Positions 17,065 to 25,987 of a DNA stretch of 64,000 nucleotides are shown here, in pieces. Made by a program: the position numbers and the translations under genes. This DNA comes from Tateyamaria sp. ANG-S1. GTDB lineage: Bacteria > Pseudomonadota > Alphaproteobacteria > Rhodobacterales > Rhodobacteraceae. Each line of letters opens with the position of its first letter. Within the stretch, counting starts at the first letter, position 1. The notes beneath the pieces were generated by a model that made no database searches, was not told the DNA's origin, and saw nothing but the letters and a program-made list of their open reading frames with translations. The DNA is taken from NCBI RefSeq assembly GCF_000814025.1, contig NZ_JWLL01000003.1:142332-206331 (forward strand). Reading direction: 5' to 3'.

Positions 17065-17099
17065 CTGCTCCACCCTCTTTGGGTTTTGGTCGAACCGAA

Positions 17100-18578
17100 T
17101 TACCACCATTTACCGGGTTTTGCTACAAAACCCGCCCGCGCCTCAAGGGCGTAGGCGGTGTTCAGCAAATCACCCTCTTCCCACGGTCGACCAATCAACT
17201 GCAGTCCCAACGGCAAACCCTGCGCATCGGTTCCCGCCGGCACCGAAATACCTGGCAGGCCAGCCATGTTGACGGTCACGGTGAACACATCGTTGAGATA
17301 CATCTGCACTGGATCATCCGACGCTTCGCCCAGTCCAAAGGCGGCAGAGGGCGTCGCAGGCGTCAGGATCGCGTCAATCCCTTGGGCAAAGACATCTTCA
17401 AAGTCTTTCTTGATCAGCGTCCGCACTTTGCGGGCACGGTTGTAGTAAGCGTCATAGAACCCAGCACTCAGCACATAAGTCCCAATCATCACCCGGCGCT
17501 TCACCTCATCGCCAAAGCCTTCGGCGCGGGTCTTTTCATACATCTCGGTGATGCCGTCGCCCTGATCCAGCTTGGCGCGATGGCCATAGCGCACCCCGTC
17601 ATATCGGGCGAGGTTCGAGGACGCCTCGGCAGGCGCAATCACGTAGTAGGCGGGCAGCGCATACTTCGTGTGAGGCAAAGAGATATCGACAATCTCCGCC
17701 CCCGCATCGGCCAGCATCTCGCGGCCTTGCGCCCAAAGCGTCTCGATCTCATCCGGCATCCCGTCCATGCGGTACTCCGCCGGAATGCCGATCTTCTTGC
17801 CCTTTATGTCGCCGGTCAGCATCGCCTCGAAATTCGGCACTGGCAGATCGGCACTGGTCGAATCCTTCGGATCATGGCTGCACATGGTTTCCAGCATGAT
17901 CGCCGCATCGCGAACCGACTTGGTCATCGGCCCCGCCTGATCCAAAGACGAAGCAAAGGCCACCACGCCCCAACGCGAACAACGCCCATAGGTCGGTTTG
18001 ATGCCCGTGATGCCGGTGAACGCCGCAGGCTGGCGAATGGAGCCACCCGTATCCGTCCCGGTCGCCGCCAGGCACAAGTCAGCGGCCACGGCGCTGGCCG
18101 AGCCGCCCGACGACCCGCCCGGTGTCAGTTCACGGTCATCAACCTTCCAAGGGTTCACGGCATTGCCATACACGGACGTTTCGTTGGACGACCCCATGGC
18201 GAACTCATCCATGTTTAGCTTGCCCAACATGACCGCACCCGCATCCAGCAGGTTACCACTCACGGTGCTCTCATATTCCGGCAGGAACCCTTCCAGAATG
18301 CGGCTCCCGGCCTGGCTCGGCACACCCTTGGTGCAGAACAGGTCCTTGATGCCAATGGGCAACCCGCACATGTCGGGCGCATCGCCCGCCTTGATCCGCG
18401 CATCAGCAGCCTTGGCCTGATCACGTGCAATCTCGGGCGTGTTGTGGACAAAGGCGTTCAACGCCCCTGCCCTTTCGATCTCGGTCAGACACGCCTCGGT
18501 CAACTCGACAGATGTCACATCACCCTTGCGCAGCGCATCACGGGCTTCGGCCAGCCCCAGCTTGTTCAATTCAGCCAT
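17100..18578 (-). CDS. gatA: Glutamyl-tRNA(Gln) amidotransferase subunit A
   Basis: Amidase subunit of the GatCAB complex that converts Glu-tRNA(Gln) to Gln-tRNA(Gln). 492 residues with the amidase-signature catalytic triad region: [11 protein letters not shown] (Lys), [15 protein letters not shown] (Ser) and [15 protein letters not shown] (Ser nucleophile). ATG at 18578 overlaps the gatC stop (TGATG), typical coupling. gatB is not adjacent in this window. Confidence 0.96.
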   Translation of the reverse strand: MAELNKLGLAEARDALRKGDVTSVELTEACLTEIERAGALNAFVHNTPEIARDQAKAADARIKAGDAPDMCGLPIGIKDLFCTKGVPSQAGSRILEGFLPEYESTVSGNLLDAGAVMLGKLNMDEFAMGSSNETSVYGNAVNPWKVDDRELTPGGSSGGSASAVAADLCLAATGTDTGGSIRQPAAFTGITGIKPTYGRCSRWGVVAFASSLDQAGPMTKSVRDAAIMLETMCSHDPKDSTSADLPVPNFEAMLTGDIKGKKIGIPAEYRMDGMPDEIETLWAQGREMLADAGAEIVDISLPHTKYALPAYYVIAPAEASSNLARYDGVRYGHRAKLDQGDGITEMYEKTRAEGFGDEVKRRVMIGTYVLSAGFYDAYYNRARKVRTLIKKDFEDVFAQGIDAILTPATPSAAFGLGEASDDPVQMYLNDVFTVTVNMAGLPGISVPAGTDAQGLPLGLQLIGRPWEEGDLLNTAYALEARAGFVAKPGKWW

Positions 18579-18865
18579 CACTCAACCACCTTTGGCACGG
18601 CAAAGAACCCCTCGCGGGCATCAGGCGCATTCACCAGCACCTTGTCCTGCTGGCTGCCATCGGTCACCTCGTCCACCCGGCGCTTCAGGCGCTGCGGGGT
18701 GACGGAGGTCATGGGCTCCACACCCTCGACATCCACCTCACTCAGCTGCTCGATGAAGCCAAGGATCGTGTTGAATTCAGCGGCCAGAGCCGGAAGCTGG
18801 TCATCCTCGACCTTGATCCGGGCCAGTTTCGCCACGCGCGCGGCGGTGCTTTGATCGATGGACAT
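18578..18865 (-). CDS. gatC: Glutamyl-tRNA(Gln) amidotransferase subunit C
   Basis: 95-residue GatC, which wraps around GatA and GatB. Starts [17 protein letters not shown] and carries [29 protein letters not shown] and the C-terminal [16 protein letters not shown], all standard. Immediately followed by gatA with overlapping stop and start. Confidence 0.96.
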   Translation of the reverse strand: MSIDQSTAARVAKLARIKVEDDQLPALAAEFNTILGFIEQLSEVDVEGVEPMTSVTPQRLKRRVDEVTDGSQQDKVLVNAPDAREGFFAVPKVVE

Positions 18866-18894
18866 GAAATCCCTCTTTTGCGTCTTTGGCGGCT

Positions 18895-19575
18895 TTATCG
18901 CGGGGCGGGTGCGCCTTCAAGCCTGTTGGCCCCTGATTGGCTGCGCATATGACGCACATAGACCTCAATCATCCAGCCCAGCATGAGGCCATTCAGGATG
19001 TGCCACAGAAAATGCGTGCCCAGTGGGATCTGCGCGCACAGCATTTCATCAACAGAACGCGCCGTAAGCGACACAAGCAGGATCGCCGCGCCGATCACAA
19101 ATCCGCGCGCGAGGTTCGGGTGACGCTGATACAGCAGCACCGCATAGACCACGATCAGGGCCGGAACGGGCAAATAGCCCGCCGACACGCCCAGAACCGG
19201 CACATATTGAAACAGCGGCACGGTCACCGCTGCATAGGGAAAAAACAACGCCGTCGCCCCCAGTGCCCAGCCGGTCCGCATACCCCAGACATCACGGTTG
19301 ATGGCAAAGATATAAAGCAGGATGAACCCGGCAATAGGTGCCACATCCGCAATGGCCGACCACACCTGCGCGTGAGTGTGAAATAGGTAGCTGCCCAATC
19401 CGATCAACGCCAACACGACGCACAAGGCACGGGCCAGCGGCACCCCCGCACTGCGCCGCCACATCCAGAGCGCCGCAATGACAAAGGCCGCATTGGTCAC
19501 CGCATTCACCGGCTCGGCCCAATAATGTGGCCCCACCCGCTCGCAATACCCGTCAATCTGGCGCAAGAGTTCCAT
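18895..19575 (-). CDS. Ceramidase-family (CREST) membrane protein
   Basis: 226 residues, about seven membrane helices. Conserved CREST metal residues are visible: EPVNAVTN near the N-terminus, GSYLFHTHAQVWSAIADVAP (Ser, His, Asp) in helix 3 and GTHFLWHILNG near the C-terminus. Alkaline ceramidase relatives hydrolyse amide-linked lipids; the substrate in this bacterium is unknown. Stands 29 bp upstream of gatC on the same strand. Confidence 0.8.
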   Translation of the reverse strand: MELLRQIDGYCERVGPHYWAEPVNAVTNAAFVIAALWMWRRSAGVPLARALCVVLALIGLGSYLFHTHAQVWSAIADVAPIAGFILLYIFAINRDVWGMRTGWALGATALFFPYAAVTVPLFQYVPVLGVSAGYLPVPALIVVYAVLLYQRHPNLARGFVIGAAILLVSLTARSVDEMLCAQIPLGTHFLWHILNGLMLGWMIEVYVRHMRSQSGANRLEGAPAPR

Positions 19576-19654
19576 GCCTTTTCACCTACCCCTCAACCCG
19601 CGCCGTTCAAGAGGGGCACCGCACGTTGCGTTAACCCTCACCAAACCGCCCGAT

Positions 19655-19683
19655 GGGGGTGCACAGGGGGTGTACGGATGGTG
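19655..19683 (+). repeat. Repeat D, copy 1
   Basis: A 29-base sequence beginning GGGGGTGCACAGGGGGTGTA, identical in inverted orientation to 62931-62959. The neighbouring bases (a further GTGCACAGGGGGTGACACCC) show the unit is itself partly duplicated. Confidence 0.75.
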
Positions 19684-19809
19684 CACAGGGGGTGACACCC
19701 TGCCACCACCCCTTAACCTCCCTGAATATCGGGTAAATCCCAGAGCGAATCGCACCGGTCCGGGGCTTCGCCTCACGGTGTTTGTCGCTGCGCGGACCGG
19801 TCCGAATTC

Positions 19810-19845
19810 CCTGTTTCAAAAAAATCCCCGCCGGAGGCTCCCGCA
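19810..19845. repeat. Interspersed repeat family B copy
   Basis: CCTGTTTCAAAAAAATCCCC followed by GCCGGAGGCTCCCGCA. Shares its left half with 4809-4827 and 56775-56792 and its right half with 15554-15572 (inverted). Confidence 0.65.
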
Positions 19846-19887
19846 CTCTCAATTCGGCGCTACACTCGATCAAAAGGGAGAGACATC

Positions 19888-20580
19888 ATGAACATCATCT
19901 GGCTCGGCCACGGCAGCTTCCGCATCGAAATCGGAGACCAGATCCTCCTGATCGACCCATGGCTCACAGGCAACCCCATGCTCCCCGAAGACCAGCATAA
20001 AGCGGCCATCCAAGACGCCACCCACATCCTCGTGACGCACGGCCATTTCGACCACACCGCGGACATCGTCGAGATCAGCAAGCAAACCGGCGCACCCGTC
20101 TCGGCGGTCTTCGAACTGGGCAATCTCCTCTTCGCCAAGGGTGCGATCCAAGGTCATGCCTACGGTCGCGGCGGCACGATCAGCCTTGGCGATGTCACCG
20201 CGACCCTCGTCCCTGCATCACATTCATCCTCTATCGGAGACGATGAGAACCCGCGCTATTCCGGCCAGGAATGCGGCTTCATCCTGCGGGGCGAAGACAA
20301 GGTGATCTATATCTCGGGCGACACCGATATCATGGCCGACATGCAATGGATCGGGGACTACCACAAACCCGATATCGGCATCCTGTCAGCTGGGGGCTAC
20401 TACACGATGGACATGGCAGGCGCGGCCTATGCTGCACGACACTACTTCCACTTCGACACGGTAATCCCCTGTCACTACAAGACTTTTCCGCTTCTCGAAC
20501 AATCAGCAGATGTGCTGAAGAAAGAGCTGCCGGGCGTGAAGGTGATCGAACCCGACATGATGAAAGCCATCACCCTCTGA
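19888..20580 (+). CDS. UPF0173 metal-dependent hydrolase (metallo-beta-lactamase fold)
   Basis: 230-residue cytoplasmic hydrolase. The HxHxDH metal motif is at residues 51-56 (THGHFDHTAD), with PASHSS, YISGDTDIMADM and the C-terminal PCHYKTFPLL providing further ligands. Substrate unknown; related to UlaG-like lactonases. ATG preceded by AAAGGGAGAGACATC. Convergent with tadA across a pair of hairpins. Confidence 0.92.
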   Translation: MNIIWLGHGSFRIEIGDQILLIDPWLTGNPMLPEDQHKAAIQDATHILVTHGHFDHTADIVEISKQTGAPVSAVFELGNLLFAKGAIQGHAYGRGGTISLGDVTATLVPASHSSSIGDDENPRYSGQECGFILRGEDKVIYISGDTDIMADMQWIGDYHKPDIGILSAGGYYTMDMAGAAYAARHYFHFDTVIPCHYKTFPLLEQSADVLKKELPGVKVIEPDMMKAITL

Positions 20581-20590
20581 CCGGGCGCAC

Positions 20591-20647
20591 CCGGAATTTT
20601 TCAAAAATTCAAAAAAATTCCGGACCGTTTTCTTTCTAAGAAAACGG
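20591..20647. terminator. Tandem bidirectional hairpins between convergent genes
   Basis: First hairpin pairs CCGGAATTTTT (20591-20601) with AAAAATTCCGG (20613-20623); second is a perfect ten-base stem CCGTTTTCTT-TCT-AAGAAAACGG (20625-20647). The A/T-rich outer arms can act as terminators for both the UPF0173 gene (+) and tadA (-). Confidence 0.75.
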
Positions 20648-21097
20648 CTACCGCCGGTCTGCGAAAAACCCTCTGAGCAAGTCTTCAGCCTCGCGCGCTC
20701 CAATCCCGTCATAGACCTCGGGCACGTGATGCGCCTGCGCATGCGAAAACACCCGCGCCCCGTGCGCCACCCCGCCCGACTTCGGATCAGACGCCCCGTA
20801 ATACACCCGCGCAATCCGCGCAGCAGCAATGGCGGCTGCACACATCGCACAGGGCTCCAGCGTCACATAAAGATCATGACCCACCAGCCGCTCCGACCCC
20901 GCAGCGGCACACGCCGCCCGGATTGCGAGAACCTCAGCATGGCCCGTCGGATCACTCAGCTCCCGCGTCCGGTTGCCTGCCCGCGCCACGATCTGCCCTT
21001 CAGGCGACACCACAACCGCCCCCACAGGCACCTCGCCCCGCGCACCAGCCGCCCGCGCCTCCTCCAGCGCCTGATCCATGAATGATCGAAACTCCAT
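20648..21097 (-). CDS. tadA: tRNA(Arg) adenosine-34 deaminase
   Basis: 149-residue zinc deaminase making inosine at the wobble position of tRNA-Arg(ACG). HAEVLAIRAA at residue 53 gives the zinc His and catalytic Glu; LYVTLEPCAMCAAAI gives zinc cysteines C83 and C86. YYGASDPKSGGVAHG is the usual post-core segment. ATG 21097 (MEFRSFMDQALEEARAAG) chosen by family start; the upstream frame extension is not conserved. Divergent from the pseudouridine synthase with 56 bp between. Confidence 0.93.
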   Translation of the reverse strand: MEFRSFMDQALEEARAAGARGEVPVGAVVVSPEGQIVARAGNRTRELSDPTGHAEVLAIRAACAAAGSERLVGHDLYVTLEPCAMCAAAIAAARIARVYYGASDPKSGGVAHGARVFSHAQAHHVPEVYDGIGAREAEDLLRGFFADRR

Positions 21098-21153
21098 GGC
21101 GCTTCCCTGCCACGCCGCTTGCCTGCCGCGCAACCCAGGGGTAAGCCCGGCCC

Positions 21154-21954
21154 ATGACCCAGGACACCCCCAAAGGCGACCGCATCGCCAAGGTTCTCGC
21201 CCGCGCGGGCATCGCCAGCCGCCGCGGCGCTGAGGACATCATCACCGCAGGCCGCGTGAGCGTGAACGGCAAGCGGATCGACAGCCCGGCGCTGAACGTA
21301 ACCGACAGCGATAAGATCACGGTGGATGGCAAACCCCTGCAAGCCCCTGATCCTGAACGGCTTTGGCTTTACCACAAGCCTGCGGGCCTTGTGACAACGA
21401 CCAAGGACGAACAGGGGCGCAAGACCATCTTCGACACCCTACCCGAAGACATGCCGCGCGTGATGAGCGTCGGCCGCCTCGACCTCAATTCCGAAGGATT
21501 GCTCCTCCTGACAAACGACGGCGGCATCAAACGCAAGCTCGAACTGCCCAGCACCGGCTGGATGCGCCGCTACCGCGTGCGGGTGAACGGGCGTCCCACC
21601 GACCCGCAGCTCGAACCTCTGCGCAAGGGCGTCACGGTCGAGGGTGAGCACTTCCAACCCATGCAGGTCACACTCGACCGTCAGCAAGGCGCAAATGCGT
21701 GGCTCACCGTCGGTCTGCGCGAGGGCAAAAACCGCGAAATCCGGCGCGCCATGGACAGCATCGGCCTCGCCGTGAACCGGCTGATCCGCGTCAGCTACGG
21801 CCCCTTCCAACTGGGCGAGCTGAAACAGGGCGCGGTCGAGGAAGTCCGCCGACGTGTCTTGCGCGACCAGCTGGGTCTCGACCCCGAACCTGATACACCC
21901 GGCGCCAAGCCCAAAGGCAAACCCCGCCGCACGCGCAAGCCGCAACGGCGCTAG
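21154..21954 (+). CDS. rluB: Pseudouridine synthase, RluB/RsuA family
   Basis: 266 residues: N-terminal S4 RNA-binding domain (about 9-65; [21 protein letters not shown]) and the RsuA/RluB catalytic domain, with the catalytic Asp in [18 protein letters not shown] and the motif [18 protein letters not shown]. The C-terminal tail is Lys/Arg/Pro rich ([14 protein letters not shown]). Modifies 23S rRNA; RluB versus RluE/F specificity is inferred from family resemblance. Confidence 0.88.
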   Translation: MTQDTPKGDRIAKVLARAGIASRRGAEDIITAGRVSVNGKRIDSPALNVTDSDKITVDGKPLQAPDPERLWLYHKPAGLVTTTKDEQGRKTIFDTLPEDMPRVMSVGRLDLNSEGLLLLTNDGGIKRKLELPSTGWMRRYRVRVNGRPTDPQLEPLRKGVTVEGEHFQPMQVTLDRQQGANAWLTVGLREGKNREIRRAMDSIGLAVNRLIRVSYGPFQLGELKQGAVEEVRRRVLRDQLGLDPEPDTPGAKPKGKPRRTRKPQRR

Positions 21955-22066
21955 ATGCATATGTGACGCATATCGCAAAACATTCCCCTTGCGCCCGTCA
22001 TTTGCGCGTCACACCTCTCATAGATCAGAGGGGATGCGCGCACCCCTAGTGCCGCACCCACAAACG

Positions 22067-22085
22067 GGCTATATAATTGATAGCC
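22067..22085. other. Hairpin with TATAAT core upstream of small-protein gene
   Basis: GGCTAT-ATAATTG-ATAGCC forms a six-base inverted repeat whose centre reads TATAAT, 17 bases upstream of the 29-residue ORF. It could be a -10 element under operator control; no good -35 is visible. Confidence 0.3.
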
Positions 22086-22101
22086 AACAGGGAACGACGG
22101 G

Positions 22102-22191
22102 ATGGAGCCGACCGCATTTCAGAAAATCGCCTTTGCCGCGCTGATTGCGCTGATGTTCGGCGTGACGCTGGGCCTGCTCGGTGGTCTCTGA
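22102..22191 (+). CDS. Small single-TM protein, 29 aa
   Basis: Short frame MEPTAFQKIAFAALIALM followed by FGVTLGLLGGL, almost entirely one hydrophobic helix after a short polar N-terminus. A ribosome site (AGGGAACGACGGG) precedes the ATG and the stop lies five bases before the M23 gene ATG, so it leads that operon. Not recognisable as a known family; it might be a membrane-anchoring or regulatory peptide. Confidence 0.55.
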   Translation: MEPTAFQKIAFAALIALMFGVTLGLLGGL

Positions 22192-22195
22192 CCTG

Positions 22196-22870
22196 ATGGG
22201 GGGGCATCTGGCTTACGTGCACCGGTCCATCAACCGCGCAGTCACCGGCTTATCGGCTGCTGTGCTTTGCGTCTTTTTGTCCCCTGTACAGGCCCAAACG
22301 GGCAACACCGTACTCTATCCACCGGGCGCACCGAAAATCGCCTCTGAATTCCGGTCGCGCAAAGGGGTGAACGGTCTGCCCCGTGGCGCACGGCACCAGG
22401 GCATCGACATCAAGGGCCCCAACGGCATGCCCATCCTCGCCGCCGCAGACGGGCGCGTGCTCGAAACCGATGTCGGATCCTGCTGGGGACCGACCATCGT
22501 CTTGGATCACGGCACCGGCACCGACGGCAAACGCCTGATCGCCGCCTATGGGCATCTCGGCCAGATGAAGGTCAAGGCGGGTCAGACCGTGCGCCGCGGC
22601 CAAACCATCGGCGCGCTCGGCAACAACCACAGGGATTTCAGGTGCATCGTGGCCGTGCGCCACCTGCATTTCCAACTGGGCCGCGCGTGGCGCGGACCGG
22701 AAAAGGGCACATTCTGGGGGCATATGCGCTATCTGCGGGATGGCAAGCGCGGCACCAACCCACATCAATACTGGGCAGACGGGCCAAACCGAGTCACCTG
22801 TTTTGAAGCCGGGCGCACCTACCCCGCCGGAACGCTGACCTACCCCGTTCCCTGCGCGGGAAGGAGCTGA
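22196..22870 (+). CDS. M23-family peptidase, secreted
   Basis: 224 residues, signal peptide VTGLSAAVLCVFLSPVQA (mature protein from about residue 35). LytM/M23 features: HQGIDIKGPNGMPILAA (zinc His/Asp), IAAYGHLGQMKVKAGQTVRRGQTIG and VRHLHFQLGRAW (HxH). Expected periplasmic peptidoglycan endopeptidase or EnvC-like activator; the zinc ligands look intact. ATG 22196 is preferred over an upstream GTG. Sits ahead of xpaC, four bases between stop and ATG. Confidence 0.85.
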   Translation: MGGHLAYVHRSINRAVTGLSAAVLCVFLSPVQAQTGNTVLYPPGAPKIASEFRSRKGVNGLPRGARHQGIDIKGPNGMPILAAADGRVLETDVGSCWGPTIVLDHGTGTDGKRLIAAYGHLGQMKVKAGQTVRRGQTIGALGNNHRDFRCIVAVRHLHFQLGRAWRGPEKGTFWGHMRYLRDGKRGTNPHQYWADGPNRVTCFEAGRTYPAGTLTYPVPCAGRS

Positions 22871-22874
22871 GACA

Positions 22875-23774
22875 ATGGCCAAGCGCTTTGGCGGCAAATT
22901 CAGCCCCGACCCCACCGACGCAACCGACACGGGCAACCGCCCGGCCTTTGACCGGGCCAAGGTCGATCCCGTCGGCGCGCGCGCCAACCTGATGTTCGTG
23001 CCCGCCGTCCCGATGGTGTTTCTGGCGCTGAACGACGGTGCGGCGGGCCTTGTCACCGCACTGGTGTCCGCAGGGTTTCTGACCGGCGGCGCCTTCATGC
23101 TGCGCGAGGGGCTCAAGGCCGAGGCCGCTTACCACACCCGCAAGGTCGCCCGCCGCCCTGCCCTGCCGCGCAAAATCATCGCAGCCTTCCTCGTGGGCTT
23201 TGGTATCACGCTGGCCGCCTACCGCTCTGATCCGGGGATCATCGCACCACTGCTCTACGGCCTCGCAGCTTTCGGCCTGCACTTTGCCGCCTTCGGCATT
23301 GACCCCCTGAAATCCAAGGGGCTCGAAGGCGTCGACAGCTTCCAGCAGGACCGCGTGGCCCGCGTCGTGGACGGCGCCGAAGACCTGCTCACCGACATGC
23401 GCGACGCCATGAAACGGGCCGAAGATCGCAAGATGGAACTGCGGCTCGACCAGTTCCAGACCACCGTGCGCGACCTCATCCGCACGGTCGAGGAAGACCC
23501 GCGCGACCTGACTGCCGCCCGCAAATATCTGGGCGTCTACCTGATCGGCGCACGTGACGCGACGGTCAAGTTCGCCGACATCTACGGGCGCAGCCGCGAC
23601 GCACAGGCCCGTGCCGACTACGCGGCCCTTCTGGACGACCTGGAAAAAAACTTCGCCGCGCGCACCCGCAAACTGCTCACCGAGGATCGCTCCGACCTCA
23701 CCATCGAAATCGACGTGCTGCGCGACCGCTTGCAGCGCGAAGGCGTGCGCGTGTCGCCCGCTGATGATGTCTAA
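22875..23774 (+). CDS. xpaC: XpaC-family protein (5-bromo-4-chloroindolyl phosphate hydrolysis)
   Basis: 299 residues. Residues 35-150 contain paired membrane helices (LMFVPAVPMVFLALN, GLVTALVSAGFLTGG, IIAAFLVGFGITLAA, YGLAAFGLHFAAFG); the C-terminal half is a charged coiled-coil-like cytoplasmic region (VVDGAEDLLTDMRDAMKRAEDRKMELRL). The Bacillus namesake is poorly characterised and is usually paired with a TelA homologue, as here. ATG has GGAG upstream. Its stop lies 16 bases before the chosen telA start. Confidence 0.82.
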   Translation: MAKRFGGKFSPDPTDATDTGNRPAFDRAKVDPVGARANLMFVPAVPMVFLALNDGAAGLVTALVSAGFLTGGAFMLREGLKAEAAYHTRKVARRPALPRKIIAAFLVGFGITLAAYRSDPGIIAPLLYGLAAFGLHFAAFGIDPLKSKGLEGVDSFQQDRVARVVDGAEDLLTDMRDAMKRAEDRKMELRLDQFQTTVRDLIRTVEEDPRDLTAARKYLGVYLIGARDATVKFADIYGRSRDAQARADYAALLDDLEKNFAARTRKLLTEDRSDLTIEIDVLRDRLQREGVRVSPADDV

Positions 23775-23790
23775 CGATAAGGATCACGTC

Positions 23791-24987
23791 ATGTCCGAAA
23801 CAGTCCGCCAAAAGGCCGAAGCCGCCCTTGCCCAGGTCGAGGAAGTCACCGCCGTGGTGCTGCCCGAACCCAAGGACGCCAACGCGATTGTCCCGCTCGA
23901 ACAAGCCGACGCGCCCGTGGGCACAGAAATCCGCGCCCGTATGGACGAGATCGACATGGAAGACACGCAATCCATCGTGTCCTTCGGGTCGGCAGCGCAG
24001 GCCGAGTTGCAGGAAATCAGCCAATCCATGCTGCAGGACGTCCGAAACAAGGATGTGGGCCCGGCAGGCGACTCTCTACGCAACATCGTCACCACGATCC
24101 GCGGTTTTTCAGTCTCCGAACTAGACGTGCGGCGCGAGCGCAGCTTCTGGGAGAAGTTGCTGGGCCGTGCCGCCCCCTTCGCTAAGTTCACCGCCAAGTT
24201 CGAGACGGTGCAGGGCCAAATCGACAAGATCACCGACGACCTGCTGGCGCATGAACACACGCTCTTGAAGGACATCAAGTCGCTCGACCTGCTCTACGAA
24301 AAGACGTTGCAGTTCTATGATGAACTGGCGCTCTACATCGCCGCGGGCGAGGAGAAGATCAAGGAACTGGACGACACCGTCATCCCGGCCAAGCAGGCCG
24401 AAGTGGACGCCGCTGCCGAGGATGATCAGGTGATGAAAGCGCAGGAATTGCGCGACCTGCGCGCCGCCCGCGATGATCTGGAGCGGCGGGTACACGACCT
24501 GAAACTGACCCGTCAGGTGACCATGCAATCCCTGCCCTCGATCCGGCTGGTGCAGGAAAACGACAAGAGCCTCGTTACCAAGATCAACTCAACCCTCGTC
24601 AACACAGTCCCGCTTTGGGAAACCCAGCTGGCGCAGGCTGTCACCATCCAGCGCAGCGCCGAAGCCGCAGCTGCCGTCCGTGACGCTAATGACCTGACGA
24701 ACGAGTTGCTCACCGCCAACGCCGCCAACCTGCGCGAAAGCAACAAGGCGATCCGGACCGAGATGGAGCGCGGCGTGTTTGACATCGAAGCGGTCAAACA
24801 GGCCAACGCCGATCTGATCGGCACTATCGAAGAAAGCCTTCAGATCGCGGATGAAGGCAAGGCCAAGCGCGCCGCTGCCGAAGAAGAACTCAAGAAGATG
24901 GAAGCCGACCTGCGCGACACACTGGCGTCGGCCAAGGCGCGCAAGGATGGTGTGGGCGACACCGCTGGCACGTCGGTTCCGAACTGA
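23791..24987 (+). CDS. telA: Toxic anion resistance protein, TelA/YaaN family
   Basis: 398-residue, largely alpha-helical cytoplasmic protein. TelA hallmarks: SFWEKLLGRAAPFAKFTAKF, TDDLLAHEHTLLKDIKSLDLLYEKT, TMQSLPSIRLVQENDKSLVTKINSTLVNTVPLWETQLAQAV. Named for tellurite resistance, but general roles in envelope/antimicrobial stress are reported for relatives. I chose ATG 23791 with AAGGAT at seven bases; an ATG at 23767 overlaps the xpaC stop and is an alternative. Confidence 0.9.
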   Translation: MSETVRQKAEAALAQVEEVTAVVLPEPKDANAIVPLEQADAPVGTEIRARMDEIDMEDTQSIVSFGSAAQAELQEISQSMLQDVRNKDVGPAGDSLRNIVTTIRGFSVSELDVRRERSFWEKLLGRAAPFAKFTAKFETVQGQIDKITDDLLAHEHTLLKDIKSLDLLYEKTLQFYDELALYIAAGEEKIKELDDTVIPAKQAEVDAAAEDDQVMKAQELRDLRAARDDLERRVHDLKLTRQVTMQSLPSIRLVQENDKSLVTKINSTLVNTVPLWETQLAQAVTIQRSAEAAAAVRDANDLTNELLTANAANLRESNKAIRTEMERGVFDIEAVKQANADLIGTIEESLQIADEGKAKRAAAEEELKKMEADLRDTLASAKARKDGVGDTAGTSVPN

Positions 24988-24997
24988 CGACAGACCT

Positions 24998-25963
24998 ATG
25001 TTCGGGGCACGGATAAAGCGCGGGATCATGGCATGGGGCGGCCTCGCTGCCCTTGCGCTGCTTGGCGCGTGCGAGATGTTCGAGCCGGTGGAACCGGTGC
25101 TGACGCCCAAGGTGCGGCCCGCTGGGCTCGCCCCGCCACAGGTGCCTGACATTCAGGCCACCAGCCAGGAAAGCGCCGCGCTGCGTTCATATCTTGCACA
25201 GGTGCAATCCAGTCAGCTGACCTCGGGCCTCTTGAGGCAGGATGGGGGTGGGCCGGACACGCCCTTCACCTCCGACATGCTGGCCCGCAACTTTGAAGAG
25301 ATCGTGTTCTTCAACGAATACGCAGCCCCCGGTGTGCGGCCCGGATCAGCGAGCGCCCTGCGCCGCTGGACGGCCCCCGTGCGCATCGGGATCGAGTTTG
25401 GCCCATCCGTGCCACCCAGCCAGCGCACGCGCGACACCAATGACGTGATCGCCTACGCCCGCCGGCTGGCGCAGGCCACCGGGCACCCGATTTCCGTGTC
25501 CGACAACCCGAATTTCCTCGTGTTCTTCGTGTCCGAAGACGACCGCGCCGCGACGTTGAACGCACGCGCCCCCGGCCTGCCCGGTGTAAACCGCACCAAT
25601 CTGGCCCCCGTGCGCAACCTGCCGGGCGACGCGTATTGCGCCGTTGCCGCTTATGCCAGTGGCCCCGAGCGCTCGACCTACACGGCTGCTGTTGCCGTGA
25701 TCCGCGCCGAAAATCCCGACCTCTTGCGCCTGTCCTGCATTCACGAAGAACTGGCGCAAGGCCTCGGCCTTGCCAATGACAGCCCCGACGCGCGCCCCTC
25801 GATCTTCAACGATGACGACGAGTTCGCCCTACTCACCGGCCACGACGTGAAGCTGCTGGGGATGCTCTATGACAAACGTCTGCGCCCCGGCATCGGATTG
25901 GCAGAGGCCAAACCCATCGTCCGCACCCTTGCCGCCGAAGCCACAAGCACCGGCCCATCCTGA
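24998..25963 (+). CDS. DUF2927-containing lipoprotein
   Basis: 321 residues with signal peptide and lipobox LLGAC (cysteine about residue 24). The DUF2927 domain spans roughly residues 110-290: VRIGIEFGPSVPPSQRT, FVSEDDRAATL, CIHEELAQGLGLANDS (HEE..Q..GL metalloprotease-like signature). DUF2927 proteins are predicted periplasmic hydrolases. The HEExxQ arrangement resembles a zinc HExxH site with the second His replaced by Gln. Follows telA by ten bases. Confidence 0.82.
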   Translation: MFGARIKRGIMAWGGLAALALLGACEMFEPVEPVLTPKVRPAGLAPPQVPDIQATSQESAALRSYLAQVQSSQLTSGLLRQDGGGPDTPFTSDMLARNFEEIVFFNEYAAPGVRPGSASALRRWTAPVRIGIEFGPSVPPSQRTRDTNDVIAYARRLAQATGHPISVSDNPNFLVFFVSEDDRAATLNARAPGLPGVNRTNLAPVRNLPGDAYCAVAAYASGPERSTYTAAVAVIRAENPDLLRLSCIHEELAQGLGLANDSPDARPSIFNDDDEFALLTGHDVKLLGMLYDKRLRPGIGLAEAKPIVRTLAAEATSTGPS

Positions 25964-25987
25964 CGACCAGACCAAAGGAGGCTCAGC

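Larger units (their letters stand above)
19576..19887. other. 312-bp intergenic region made of repeats
   Basis: Divergent promoter region between the ceramidase-like and UPF0173 genes. It holds the 29-bp element D (19655-19683), an inverted pair ACCGGTCCG/CGGACCGGT (19754-19762 and 19793-19801) and a family B repeat (19810-19845). No gene is supported. Confidence 0.6.
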
